From: Liolophura sinensis
Taxonomy: Eukaryota; Mollusca; Polyplacophora; Chitonida; Chitonidae
Direction of reading: 5' to 3'
Assembly: GCF_032854445.1 (NCBI RefSeq)
Contig: NC_088305.1
Coordinates: forward strand, 26,190,628 to 26,254,627
Length of the DNA stretch: 64,000 nucleotides
Shown: one piece after another, positions 11,564 through 23,149 of the stretch
Layout: each line of letters begins with the position of its first letter
Position numbering within the stretch: the stretch's first letter is position 1
Translations under genes and position numbers: made by a program
The notes under the pieces: model-generated
The model's database searches: none
The model's input: the letters and a program-made list of their open reading frames with translations, nothing else
Told to the model about the DNA's origin: nothing

Positions 11564-12887
11564 AGATTTTTCATTTTAATACATATTTTGTAATATACAC
11601 TTTGTCATACATTGAATTATAGTCACTATGTTAAATGTTTGCTTAACTTTTTGTAGAATTATTGTTGACAGTATTGGGATTGTCGACGTATAACCTCTTT
11701 CTCAAGTTAACCACTGCTACTTTACGTACGTCAAAGTCCAGCTGGCGCAGCCTTCCACTCCAGCCTGCATCTTGTTTTTCCGACACTTACACAATTACAG
11801 CCTAATCTAATAACCACACTGAAAAACAGCTGCCCATGGCATCCGATTATAAAAACGTTTAACAGAAATATTTACTACGCTCCACATGTTTTTTGTCGTG
11901 CATATACGTGTAGATCAGACGATGAACTGATTATGCTTAGCTGCACGTCGTAATATGCACGGGGTACGGATGTTTAGACTATGAAGCTATCACTGGTTCA
12001 ACCGAAAAAGAAGATTTAGCTGATATGAAATGCTGAATTTACTTAAATTAGTCGATTAGGCTGACGTATGACATCTGTATGAGCTTTAGCGGGTCTGTAT
12101 ATGGAAGCCAATCAGTATGGCATCGAGCAGCACATTTCATGTTAGGGGAAAAAAAGAGGCGAAGGTGCATGACGTATGTCATTTGAAGTATTTCGAAAAG
12201 TCGTTAATTAAAGCAGATATTTATATGTTGCCGTGGAAACGTAAATTAATGCGTCGAGTAAATAAGGCCATGTTTCACGTATGATTGCAATATGAATAAT
12301 GCCCACGCAGCGTATGACATGTTTATGAGTATGTATTTTACAGCCGCTGTCAAGATTGGTTCGCCCACATGTAGATAATGGCGGTCAGTCTGTAAGGTGA
12401 TGAAGTGATGAGACACAAACCAGAAAATACCAAACACCTCACTGTGAAGAAGTGAAACTTATCCACAAAATCAGTGTCGTCCACCTTTTCCTGTCAATGT
12501 CGCAATTCACCCTCTTATGTTGCAACACTCGAAATCAAGGCTCGAATAGAAAGAAGGTAAACGCGAGTTATTAAAAAAAAAAACAGAAAGGAAGATCATC
12601 CGCCAAGAAAAAGTAGTCCTCCATAAATCGCCCAGTTGGAGAAGCTGAAATTGTCGGGTGATCAACAATGAATCAGAAGCTAATTTCAGAGGCAAAGGGT
12701 TGCGCGGGTGCGTATAATTGTGGTCAGATGCACACTTCCACATGCATACATCCTCCGTCGAAAGAAACTAGTCCCTCTCATTTAGAGAAACTGAAGCTGG
12801 CATGTAGCCAACACTTCATTAAAAATACTTCAGATCCAGACCCCAGATTTCGATGGATATCATGCATGAAGACATGCGCAAACTTAC
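11564..12887. other. No exon recognised downstream of SDR exon 3
   Basis: By strand this is SDR intron 3 or gene end. I searched the minus strand for the next SDR exon (the Asn-His-x-Gly-His or Ser/Tyr/Lys regions) and did not find it. An 11-base A run lies near 12575. Confidence 0.5.
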
Positions 12888-13095
12888 TTCTCGGAGCGAA
12901 TCCAATTCCCGCGTTGCAGATTAGCACGTGTAGCGGATTTCCAGAAGCGATGAAGTTCTCGATGAAAGCCATTGTGGATTTTAAAGATGCTAAATCCACA
13001 ATCATGTACTGAACATTCAGTTTTTCTCTTGTAATGTCGCTGAGTTTGCCGTCTTTCCTGGCACCTTGGAACTCCTGCTGCATCTTTTCCACGGC
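12888..13095 (-). CDS. SDR family oxidoreductase, coding exon 3
   Basis: Residues 55-123. The minus-strand acceptor ttttttgacag ends at 13096 and the exon opens AVEKMQQEFQ, in phase 0 with exon 2. It carries VDLAS with the Asp (residue 88) that in SDRs contacts the adenine ring, and HVLICNAG (residues 110-117), the NNAG-type motif of the central beta strand. The first Asn of NNAG is Cys, as in WWOX, which also has a CNA sequence there. It ends at a consensus donor (gagaa/gtaagt) in phase 1. The catalytic Ser and Tyr-x-x-x-Lys would be in later exons, not located. Confidence 0.9.
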
Positions 13096-13142
13096 CTGTC
13101 AAAAAATAAATGTGAATCAGTGCTATCATAGCCATTTATGAA

Positions 13143-13457
13143 GTAGGCCGTGTTCTAGTTGTTAGACTCGCTTGCCTTTAAATCCCCGGGACACAAGAGG
13201 TGTGGGTTCAAATCTGAGCTTGGACTTTAGAATTTTTAGATTCCTCTGCCATCACTGCCTGTGGGGCCTTGGTAACAATAAGGTGTCTAACATCCCCTGA
13301 GGACCACTTGTCTTCCACAAAAATGGTGTGCACAACTGTACATCACTTAAGGGAAAATTCGCCATTAGCTTGCCAAAGGTGGGTGGTTTACGTCGGGCCT
13401 TCCGGTTTCACGACCGTTCATAAAACTGACGCTAAGCCACAATCACATAAATGCATC
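13143..13457 (+). repeat. SINE-C, full-length-like, in SDR intron 2
   Basis: Plus-strand SINE with a distinct tRNA-like head (gttagactcgcttgcc..., gtgggttcaaatctgagc), a middle containing ggaccacttgtcttccac, the marker agcttgccaaaggtggg, and a tail I-like end (aatcacataaatgc). It is antisense to the SDR gene. Confidence 0.8.
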
Positions 13458-13864
13458 ACGGGCTAAACAGGCGATATGTGACGTGTGACATATATATACA
13501 GGAAAATACAAAATGATGAAAAAATGAAAAAGTTTTGCCAGAAAGGCTGAAATTTGATTTTCTTACAACTGTAACATATCTAGTGAATTTTAATTCACGC
13601 AGTTGCATATGAATTGATTTGTTGACAACTTACAGACTGAGTGATTTGGCTATAGCTCAGAAGATGTTGCACCAGTTGGCTAACTCAGTAGCTATTAGAT
13701 GACTGAATTAGGTGATTAAGTGAATGTCATTCGGAGCGTATATCCCACCACATATACACTGATTAAAAACTAGAAAACATACAACTGCTATGGGAAGAAA
13801 CTTATGTCAGCTTAAATTTTGAAACACAACTTCATGAGTTACAAGTAATAAAATGTTCGCTCAC

Positions 13865-13950
13865 CGCTTTGGCCTTGACCTCATTTCGACACGCGATAAT
13901 CACGTGACCTCCCATCGTGGCTATTTGTTTTGCAGTTTCATAACCAATTC
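13865..13950 (-). CDS. SDR family oxidoreductase, coding exon 2
   Basis: Residues 26-54, sequence GIGYETAKQIATMGG followed by HVIIACRNEVKAKA. This completes the Rossmann cofactor loop (TGxxxGIG across the exon 1/2 junction), helix alpha-B and strand beta-2, ending in the ACRN motif typical of retinol-dehydrogenase, DHRS and WWOX-type SDRs. The acceptor is tttcaattcttcag and the donor aaagcg/gtgagc. Phase 1 entry and phase 0 exit fit exons 1 and 3 exactly. It was found by motif, since it has no start codon. Confidence 0.92.
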
Positions 13951-14618
13951 CTGAAGAATTGAAAATAAAAAAAAACAAGTACAGCACACTGACTTGTGAA
14001 AGCACTGCCTTTTTGATTATCAGTTCTCAAGAAAGCCATGTTTCGTTAAGCTTTGAAAACATCTCATGCTAGCAACATATTCATTAAAGTCGTCTTTTAC
14101 ATGTTCTCATGGCATGGACACCGCCCCCCCCCCCCCCCCCACCCCCAACCCTCGTCATGTTTATAGCGCTGCCTCACCGAAACACGATGTCCTGGCGCGT
14201 TGAATATGATTCACATGGCTTTCAAGATTACTTCGGTTTTATTACGACGGTATCCTTTTGTAGAGAGCCGACCACAATGGAACGCCTTTTCCCGAGTAGT
14301 GGCCACTCGGGTCCAAGCTGGATTAACCATTGTTCTCTTACAATGCATGAGAAATGCTATACCAGTTATTTACCAGTTTTCCACCAAAACTCCATCGCAA
14401 AGGCAGAGGTGAACAATAAACTTCATGGCTACATCAAACCCGAATCATTTAAAGTAAAAGAAACCTAATATATGAAAGTCAGGTTCAACATGCAGACAAC
14501 TGAAAACTATGCATAAAAATACTTTTATTCATTGCGTATTAATGCTTTCATTTCATTTTTTTTAGATTTTTTGTGAGATTTTTTAGAGTGTTGACAAAGC
14601 ATTCAATCATTTGAATAC
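13951..14618. other. SDR intron 1, 3' end; C homopolymer
   Basis: Intronic. A run of C (about 17, one A-interrupted) lies near 14124-14141. A 119-codon plus-strand frame across it is produced by the C run and is not believed. Confidence 0.6.
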
Positions 14619-14853
14619 TATGGTGGGCTTTATGAGCCATGCTGACGGTATCTAGGAACTCCGATGTCACATCACCTTTTTGTCCCGATGATCACCAGAA
14701 GGAAGGAATATTCAGGAACATTATTTCAGTAATCTTTTACTCATACGTAAAAAGAGTTGTTCCAACAATCAATGTCGTGATTAGATTTGGATAAACTTCC
14801 TGTGACATTAGAATTCCTAACCTCTGATAGTACGGTCCATAAAGCCCACCTTA
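14619..14853. mobile_element. MITE-like inverted-repeat element, about 235 bp
   Basis: Imperfect terminal inverted repeats of about 55 bp: tggtgggctttatg at 14621 and its complement cataaagcccacc at 14838-14850. Matches continue inward (gaactccgatgtcaca versus gaattctaatgtcaca). It has no coding capacity. Confidence 0.75.
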
Positions 14854-15835
14854 GAATTCAAATTTTTAAGCGCCTTTAACTCCTTTCACAAAAATATTTA
14901 AACAAATTAATGAAAGTTAATTTGTGCATAGTTTTTAGTGGTATATTTAGTGATGCCTACTTCGATAATTAGAGGTCTTTTCCTTTAAATGTTCCCGATT
15001 CCAACACGTATATACTTTTGGTTCACCGCCTATGTCGAAATCTTGATAAATTTGGACGCCTTTCCATCGTTGGATTGAGTTTCGCTATCACAATCTCACA
15101 AAAAAATCGCAACTTTGTGATACATTTTAGTTATTACATCTTGCATAAAAGTAAGATATAGTTTTTGCCTTCCGTTCCATGCTAGATGGTGTCATTTTAT
15201 ACAAATGGATAAAATAGCCAAATTCCCTTTGGCGTTTATGACGGACGGTCATGTTTATGCATTTGCTTGCCCTTGTCAAGGACATAAGCAGAAAGTGAGA
15301 AAAATGAGGGAGGGTCAAAATCAGATAATGTGTCCCCTGGGGATTCCTATATATTCTGGAGTATTAATTCCTTGCATGGAATTCCAGTCCTCGATGTAGC
15401 CTCAACGAACCAATAAAAACGTGTTTATAAATATTAATGAACTTTTATGTAACACTCTTAAGTGCATGTGCACCCGTCTTGCTAAGCCGTCAACCTATAT
15501 TATGTAATGTTTGTAACGTGTGGTGCCACAGTGACATTTCTGAGGGTTATTAACACTTCTGCACAACTGAGCCTATGAATACCCACGAATTTATCTCCCT
15601 GAAGGTGGAGATAAATCTTTAACGCATATATGTCAATCGTGTTCTGGCATAAAAAGCGGTATTCGACTTCCACGAAAATCTCGCAAAGAGCCACGGGATT
15701 TTGCGATAAAGGGATAGGGATTAAGGGAAGGCATGCCACTTTTAGACCCTGGATTTCTTGGTCTGACACAAATCAGGCTTCACCCGATACGTGTTTACAA
15801 GTTTATATTTAGAAGTAAGGTTCCTGGTCCCTTTG
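14854..15835. other. SDR intron 1, nothing recognised
   Basis: AT-rich intronic sequence without an exon signature or clear repeat. Confidence 0.5.
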
Positions 15836-16060
15836 CATTGATTAAATGTTACTGTATGTAAAATGTGATGACAACACAGCATTTTGAGTAATTCTAGACG
15901 CCTAATAAAAGTGCACTTAACATGTTAACATGTTATTTGCTTCCATTTATGCATTTATATGACAAGAGGCCATATTTCATCGGCTACGAGAGACCATTTG
16001 CCAGCTATCACACTGTCATCACCGCTATGGTTTTATTCTTGATGCTGCGCGTCTTTAATT
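15836..16060 (+). repeat. Dispersed repeat Y, longest copy
   Basis: Blocks gtgatgacaacacagcattt, gagtaatt, gacgcctaataa, gacaagaggccatatttcat, cacactgtc and gcgtcttta recur in the same order at 39360-39660. The first part recurs inverted at 10921-10972. Element class unknown; no terminal structure identified. Confidence 0.75.
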
Positions 16061-16327
16061 ATATTGATAGACAAATTATTGAGATTTCCACACAAAATAA
16101 ATATCGCGTTTCCCGCTTGGCTTCAGTACACATTTGGGCATTTGGGCTGAGCAGCATATAGAACGCCCGAGTGACGAGTGTTATCGACATGTTATTCCAG
16201 TGATGCAGCACGACATATATAGCTGTGCCTTAGGTTGATATTTTTCAAGAGATATCGTTGTGATATAAACCAAATGAGATATTGAAAGTGAATTTAAACT
16301 CCGAGCCTTAGCAAATCAAAACAGATG

Positions 16328-16450
16328 TTTATTTATTTATTTATTTGATTGGTGTTTTATGCCGTACTCAACAATATTTCACTTATACTCACGGCGTGAG
16401 TGAAATATTCTTGAATACGACATAAAACAGCAGTCAAATAAATAAATAAC
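16328..16450. repeat. Head-to-head pair of SINE tails forming a palindrome
   Basis: The left arm (16328-16390) is a minus-strand tail I, from the ATTT run to aatatttcactt. The right arm (16396-16450) is a plus-strand tail I, from gagtgaaatattcttg to AAATAAATAAATAA. The arms are about 55 bp and mostly complementary, separated by a few bases around tcacggcg. No SINE body remains. Confidence 0.9.
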
Positions 16451-17120
16451 AGACATTACAACATCGAACAGAAGTATATAAGGGATTCCATCCTGGTGTC
16501 GGGCTTAGACAGGAGTGCAATTCTTTTCACTTCTTCAACAATCCAATACTCTGCTGCCTGATATTAAACGAAATTCTCACTCGTAATGGATGCATAAAAA
16601 CAGAACAGTTTCTCTTCTTTTTCGACGTCCTTTTAGAAAGGAACTGTGAGCATTCTTCACAATATGCAGCCCTATGAATTGCATGTAATATTCAATTCTT
16701 TTCATCATAAGAGCCATTGTGCAAAGATAATTCATTCCATTAAGCCAGTGCTGATAAGATAAAAAAAAAATATTTTTTTTTTACAACACGCACTAAAATT
16801 TCTCCATATTTGTGGGGCGGTAATATAATACGCATGACTTAATTACTTCCGCCCATTAGTTTTCTGGCACGCGCCAACTTCAGTTATCCAGCAGCGCGTA
16901 GCGGAAGACGCGGAACGGTAAATTTACTTAGGTAGAAGAAATCCATTAGAGATAATTCCTTATGACGTAGATTATTCTAATCTTGGGTCATGTTAGCTTG
17001 TTCCAATACCAGATATTATCCTTCAGAACGACAGCATATAATATATCGTGTCCTCAACTCGAAAATTTTGTTATCGTCCGATAAAATCATTTTATGTCAA
17101 TACATACATGGGATGTTGCA
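16451..17120. other. SDR intron 1, nothing recognised
   Basis: AT-rich with short A and T runs near 16760. No exon seen. Confidence 0.5.
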
Positions 17121-17124
17121 GGGT

Positions 17125-17235
17125 TGGATTATTTTGGTTGGACAATCGATCGGCTGATCGATTGATTGACTGCTTGACTGATTCGCTGATTGACTGATTT
17201 ATTGATTGGTATATTGATTGATTGATTGATTAAGG
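17125..17235. repeat. Degenerate GATT/GACT simple repeat
   Basis: gatcgattgattgactgctt-type units, ending in a cleaner (TTGA) run. Confidence 0.88.
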
Positions 17236-17489
17236 GAGTCATTATTGAAATCCTTATGACAGTGAGGAGTAAATTAAACTCCCAGACAGAGCATATATAA
17301 ACCGACCACTTGAGACAAAGTACATAATAATGTTGCTTTTAATGACCTACAAAATGCTCTTCTCAAACAGTTGCTGCTAGTCTACAGGTATGAGCACTTT
17401 CTAACACGTCATAAAGGTGTCTTCATTTTTCAAGTACTTCAAGTCATGTTCACTGATCTCGGATCGTCTATGTACAATTAAACCAAATG

Positions 17490-17575
17490 GACCCGGGGTT
17501 TGACCTGTCACGGATTCGAATCCCTGACCTTCCGCCTGTCATATCTAGTAGACAAACGTGCTAACCGCACGAGGC
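17490..17575 (-). repeat. tRNA-like SINE head fragment
   Basis: On the minus strand a head-like segment starts ggcctcgtgcggttagcacg. It carries a B-box-like ggattcgaatcc near 17507-17519. It does not fold as a complete tRNA by eye, so it is called a SINE relic rather than a tRNA gene. Confidence 0.6.
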
Positions 17576-17934
17576 CGTTCTCAGCGTAAGGGAACACTGC
17601 TTGTCAGTGCCCTTTGAGATAGGGGTGGATGGGGACGGTGGCAAACACAACCGTGGTTAGGGGCCTTCTGGTCCGTATTAATTACGAACAGACGGGTGTT
17701 GTCTGTGAGAACTTAGAGAAGGTTGATTAGTACATACATAATTAGATGTATCCGGACAAGCGGTTGAAAGTCCAGAGGTAACCACACGCCCGTATCCGGG
17801 CCTAGCGTTCATTTTATCTTAACACTCACCTACCCACTTTTCATGCAATCCAAAGGTCGTCTTAGACTTAAAAATTGCGATGTCAATTGTCCCTTAAACG
17901 TTGCACCACCCTCTTACTATGTAATGTATTAATT

Positions 17935-18200
17935 TATTTATCTATTTATTTATGTATGTGTTTATGCTTAACATTATACTCAAGGATGCTTCACTTATAC
18001 GCTAATGGCGGAGGAATCCGGAGTAATCGACGTAAACAACCCACCTTTGGCACCGATATGCACACCATATTGGTGGAAGACAAGTGGTCTTCAACGAAAG
18101 TTAAACTACGCAAGTGGCCATACGAATGTTGTCCAGGGGATCAATTTTTTTGTCCAAGGTTGGGTATGAACACGGACCTCTTGCGTCCCGTGGACAATTA
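17935..18200 (-). repeat. SINE-C copy
   Basis: Minus-strand copy: tail I derivative (actcaaggatgcttcactta), then on the minus strand the tgccaaaggtgggttg marker, a gaagaccacttgtcttcc-like segment and the gacgcaagaggtccgtg head. It pairs with 13143-13457 along most of its length. Confidence 0.8.
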
Positions 18201-18523
18201 ATGTATATTTACAGCAAAACCTGGTGGCAGTTTGGGACACATTACCTTTCACCGAAGACAAAGTTCTCTGACTGTAAGATGATCTTATAGTAATACCTCG
18301 CCGCATGCATTTTTCGCAGCCAAATCGCTGTATAGGTATACACAAAAATAAAATATCCAGCAATATGATGTAAATTACAGCTATACCTGAGGTACCAGTG
18401 TACCTGAAGTGTACGTAATTCGATTATATGTGATGCTTGTGTTTGTACAGTATGCTTTGTACACCTACTCCATGTATTTAAATGTAAGTGTTTACACTCC
18501 TTTTTTGTCGTATAAAATAGAGC

Positions 18524-18655
18524 ATTTATTTATTTGAATGGTGTTTTACGCCGTACTCAAGAATATTTCACTTATGCGACGATGACCAGCATTATGGTGG
18601 TGTAGGAAAACCCACGATGATGCTAAACCTTCTCACGTACGACCTGAGAGGACAT
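18524..18655 (-). repeat. SINE-A 3' fragment
   Basis: Tail I plus part of the body on the minus strand; internal deletion and no tRNA head. Confidence 0.88.
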
Positions 18656-20200
18656 AATTGTCTAAAAGCGCTGCGTATTTTACGTAAATTCAATTAATAC
18701 CATTAACTTTGGAAGCACTTCCTTTCAATTATAGACTTAGCGGGAAGAGCCGCACTTTTTTCATCATTTCTTTAATTTGTTTAACCCCAAGGTTTCACAG
18801 ATTCGCTGTATTGGAGTGAAATCACCCAGTCGGCTTCCGCACTTATAAAACACACATCATGTCTTGGTCTTCATTCTATACTAGGTCAAGAAAAAGTGTA
18901 TACTGCAAAAGTTTGGGCAAACATATTACAAAGAGAGAGTATATAGAAAAAAGAACACCCATTTAACTTCTATCACATTGTCATAAAATGTCATTTTGGC
19001 TGTGTTTAAAAAATAAATTGGGGAATAAAACACATTCATTTAAGGTGTTTTATAGCAATTTAAAATAGACAACTATGCTATTTTATTATTTTTAAGATTT
19101 TTCTATTTTCTGCTCTAAGAAAGAAAAAGGAAACAAACAAAACAAACAACTGACTTCAGACAATACTCTAAAAATATAGATTTGAGTTTCAGTCGTTGCT
19201 CTTCCCACCGACTTTCTTTTTTCGTGTAACTTAATAAGAACATATCTAATTTCAAACATTAGCGGATTTCCATTTTATTTGTCATTTCCGTGGCTAATTT
19301 TTGACCAACATGGCGTTGTGTTAAAGTGGGAGATCCCATAAGGTCTCCAACTCAATGCCTGGCTTATTGATTTTCATAAATATATCGGACAGTTTAAGAG
19401 TTTACCGAGTACAAAGACGTTCTCTGTCATTTTGGATATCTGGCTATCGTTTGAGCTTTCCGTTTCATCATAATTCTGGGGTTGTTCGGTGAACATTTGC
19501 TCCATTTCCCGCACAGAACAATCACGACCTTGTAATAGTACACTGGTATCACGAACATTTCAGGCTTCATTTGACTGAATGACTGACTGCTTCACATATT
19601 CACTGTAATAACGTTAGATTTTTTTGCAGCGGATATCTAGAGGTTAATATAAACTTAAAAAGTACTTCTTTACAATTCCTTCGGTTTTTCTCCTTTGAAA
19701 TATCCATTCCTTAATTAGTTTTCACAGCATACGTCCTCCCTTGGAGCTGTGGGGTGGGTGGTGATGGTGGGGGGTACAAATTACTGAGACTGTGGTTCAC
19801 TATGTTCATGGAATCTTAGCATACTCAGTGCACTCATCCCCACAGAACAGACACGACTCTGTAAACGACATCAGCTCCACCGGAGCCTGGCTGATTGGAA
19901 GGATTACCGACCCTGATCAGAATGTGTAAACAGTTTGAGATATCCCCAAGCACAGAACAGACAGGCACAGAAACATCCACGCCCAGTTTAATCTGAACGA
20001 GTTGTCAAGAACTACTCGTGGCGGACATATTGCAGCCTATATACTCTATACACCACTTCATATTGAAGAAAAAGGTTTTCGCCTTTCTTTATTATATGTA
20101 TTTCAAAAGAAAATATTTGTTGTTTGTCGAAAACGGGATATTCAAATGAACAGTATTACAGTTAATCTCATTTTCTGAAATAATAGTCCTATGTATTCAA
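18656..20200. other. SDR intron 1, nothing recognised
   Basis: AT-rich intronic sequence. A recurring cacagaaca(g) motif occurs near 19512, 19843 and 19955, but I see no defined element. Confidence 0.45.
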
Positions 20201-20204
20201 GAGA

Positions 20205-20325
20205 TCCGCACGTGGGCGGCCATTTCTTAACTAAAGTCTTATTTTTGGCCAATCACGTTGCCTCATTTTTCACTCATCGGGTCAGTCACTCTAGTAGACT
20301 GTCTCCTGTTTGTTTCGTCACTGTG
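20205..20325 (+). promoter_or_regulatory. Possible plus-strand promoter inside SDR intron 1
   Basis: A short stretch less AT-rich than its surroundings holds cacgtg (E-box core, about 20209), ggcggccattt (YY1-like, about 20216) and a CCAAT box at 20249-20253. It lies directly before a well-formed ATG and splice donor at 20326-20337. Each motif is common by chance; the combination is suggestive only. Confidence 0.3.
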
Positions 20326-20335
20326 ATGGCGTCAG
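20326..20335 (+). CDS. Possible 10-nt coding start of an unknown first exon
   Basis: ATG GCG TCA G followed by gtatgg, a plausible donor. It would encode Met-Ala-Ser then splice in phase 1. It follows the promoter-like block above. No second exon was recognised downstream, so this remains a guess; a chance ATG next to a GT is quite possible. Confidence 0.22.
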
Positions 20336-21229
20336 GTATGGTATAAATCTTGTATTGTTTATTGTCTCATTTGTGGTGTTTATAATTTGACCGAAAGATT
20401 TGTATTTTGAATGTTTTTATCATTCACTGATTGGTTTTTAATCATCCGCTTAAGTTATGGGTTAAATTGTTACAGTTTTGATTGCTAAAATGATTGAATC
20501 TTACTTGGTTTGTTAATTAATTGAGTCCTTGGTTGGTAGAAAGGTAGACTTGTTGCGTTATCAATATATGCATTGACTGATTAAGTGAATTTTCAGGCTC
20601 GTCACTTATGAATGTGGTTACAGTAAATCAACTGGTACCCCACCAATAATGAGTTATTCATTTATTACCCAAAAGTGAAGAGCCTGGAAAGATGCTGGGA
20701 AGGGTGTACAAATTACCGGAACGGCTCCTTTCCCGAACAGATAACCACATTGTAGCAGTGTCTCGCGAAATGAAATCAACGAGCCTCCGCTCAATTAGGT
20801 TTCTCAACAAATGTGTTGGATGGCAAAAAAAAAATATCAAGTTACATAAACAGTTTGGGGTAGACTTTATCTAATAAGATAAACGTGGGGCAATATGCAC
20901 GCCCTATTTACACCGTGATTTACCCTAACTCTGTTTGGCTAACGGAGACGACCTGAAAGTTATGTTTTGTTACGCGAGCTACCATTCATCTGTATAGCTG
21001 CAGAAACTATAGATTAGATTTGCGCAAGGGCTATTGGGGTTTCAGAGGGACCCCCCTCAAACTCCCTCCATCGCTACGTTCCTATAGTGACCTGTACCTG
21101 CTGATTATAATGTGCAATGACAGCAACACTGTTTGATCGAGGTTTTACCACCACACGCTTGTTTTAACAGATCTGCATTAAATTTTGTTTCTTGCTGTCA
21201 TATTCACACATTTCCTAGCAAGACTAAAT
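20336..21229. other. SDR intron 1, no supported gene
   Basis: Overlapping frames on both strands at 20658-20874 look amino-acid-like but have no splice sites or known motifs. Confidence 0.4.
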
Positions 21230-21300
21230 TTTATTTATTTATTTCACTGGGTTTTATATCGCCGTCCTCAAGAACATCTACAAGGGAAATTCTTAGATTA
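21230..21300 (-). repeat. Weak SINE tail I fragment
   Basis: atttatttatttcactggg then gtcctcaagaacatct resembles a strongly diverged tail I on the minus strand. Confidence 0.5.
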
Positions 21301-22470
21301 TAAACTGTGCCAGCGTAGACCTATACCGAGGTATAGTACATCCACACAACTTTGGGTAGCGAAATCTTCCATTCATGTCGACATAACGTTATATGGAAAT
21401 GATCGATGTTTACCTGGTTTACAAGCCAACAACTGCGAGCCTATACGACCAAGCAGATTCAAATTCACAGGCGTATGACAATATTAAGACCAATTAGATA
21501 TATTCAGAGAAGAGAGGGAGCACTTCTAGAAACTTTGGTCATGATGCAATTTGTCACCAGAGTATGTGTATTTCCAAACCAGGCATATACAGCATTTTGA
21601 AGTTACACATACAAGAGTGTGCATATGTCACGTGTTCCATATTTCATCTGATAAAATATTAATCCTATCTAGTTTATTCGGTGTTGAGCATTAAATAATT
21701 GCACCCTGGCAATTTGATAAGGTCGAGAGGTGGACTCCAGCTTTCACAGTTTTGTGTTTTTTAAAGCATCGAAAGAAATACTGTTGTCTCCTTCCTTGAT
21801 TTTATAAAAGGTTGACATAAGTGAAATATATTTTAACATGGCGTAAAATACTAGTTAGATGATAAATGTGATAAATCACATCATATTATTTGAAAGAAAA
21901 CAAAAGTTAACCTCAGACAAATTGCCAACTGCTGGGTTCGATCCTACAGTTTTCGTGAACCGCATAACATTTAAGAACTTCTCCAGCACGGGTCATTTTG
22001 AGTGCGACGCTTGAAACGTTAGATACATCTGTGTTACATATTTAAACATCAAAAGCGTGAAGCAGGCTTGAACAGATATGTATTGTGTAAATTGCGAAGA
22101 TATCAAACGTGGCTTTGCTACTTTCTGACACATGGCCAAGCAATTAAGGGTTACTTAGGGGAATCTGGGTAGAAAAAATAGCGTGTTGAAACAGCCGAAT
22201 CTCCTTAACGAATAACCCATTTCCATATTGATGATGGCGAACCGATGTCACATTTGAGCGAATGGAGGGCAAATTGGGTCTACAAAGATATTGACTTTTC
22301 TTAACGCCGAACAGAAACTGTTGTCAGTCACGACTTCCGGGCAGGGAGAATCACAGGCAAAAATACCGTAAATTCAACGGTGATATGTTCTATGCAGTGC
22401 ACAAAACAGTGGCAAAACGGAACATGGGACGAACATGCAGAGTTGGGTGGGTGAAGAATGATGTAAAAGC
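21301..22470. other. SDR intron 1, nothing recognised
   Basis: AT-rich sequence; no exon or repeat signature seen. Confidence 0.45.
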
Positions 22471-22474
22471 TGGA

Positions 22475-23050
22475 AGACTGATACAACGGTTGGAAGGTTG
22501 AGACAGACGCTGGAAGGCTGATACAGACGCTGGAATTCAAAGATTGATATAAAAGGTGGAATATTGATACATAAGCTGGAAATCAAAGACTGGTATAGAG
22601 GGTGGAATATTGACACAAAGGCTGGAAATCAAAGATTGCCATAGACGTTGGAAGATTGATACACAAGATGGAAACCGAAGACTGACTCAGAAGCTGGAAT
22701 ACAAAGATTGATACAGACACTGGAATTCAGAGATTAGTACAGAGGCTGGAATTCAAAGATTAACGCAGAGGCTGGAGGAGTAATACAGAAACAGGAATTC
22801 CAAGACTGGTACACAGGCTGGAATTCAACAACTGGTACAGAGGATGGAATTCAAATATTAATACAGACGATGGAATTCAAAGATTGACATCGAGGCTAAA
22901 AGTTTGAATGAGATGCTGGAATTCAAACAAATAGCACAGGGGATGCAAAGTTAATACAGGAGCTGGAATTCCACGATTGGCACAGAGGACGGAAGGGTGG
23001 TACAGAAGCTGGAATTCAACAATTGAAACAGCGGCTGGAAGGTTGATCTT
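22475..23050. repeat. Minisatellite M1, about 26-bp unit, degenerate
   Basis: About 20 diverged copies of ggctggaattcaaagattga + tacaga, with some shortened units (ggctggaaggttgat). Serine/leucine-rich minus-strand frames across it are by-products. The same unit reappears at 26515-26740. Confidence 0.92.
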
Positions 23051-23149
23051 TGGAAGCTGATATTCGACGATTGAGTCTGTAAATATGACTTCCTGGAAGA
23101 ATGTGGTTCTGAATGTAAAGCCTCAGTCTCGGTTGAATGCAGCTGATTG

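Noticed and set aside
12668-13012. 114-codon plus-strand frame
   Set aside because: It is antisense to SDR exon 3, whose splice sites and motifs are on the minus strand.
20658-20874. Overlapping protein-like frames on both strands
   Set aside because: No splice sites or known motif; considered as exon 2 of the 20.3 kb candidate but no proper acceptor was found.
22328-22616. Serine/leucine-rich minus-strand frames
   Set aside because: By-products of the M1 minisatellite.
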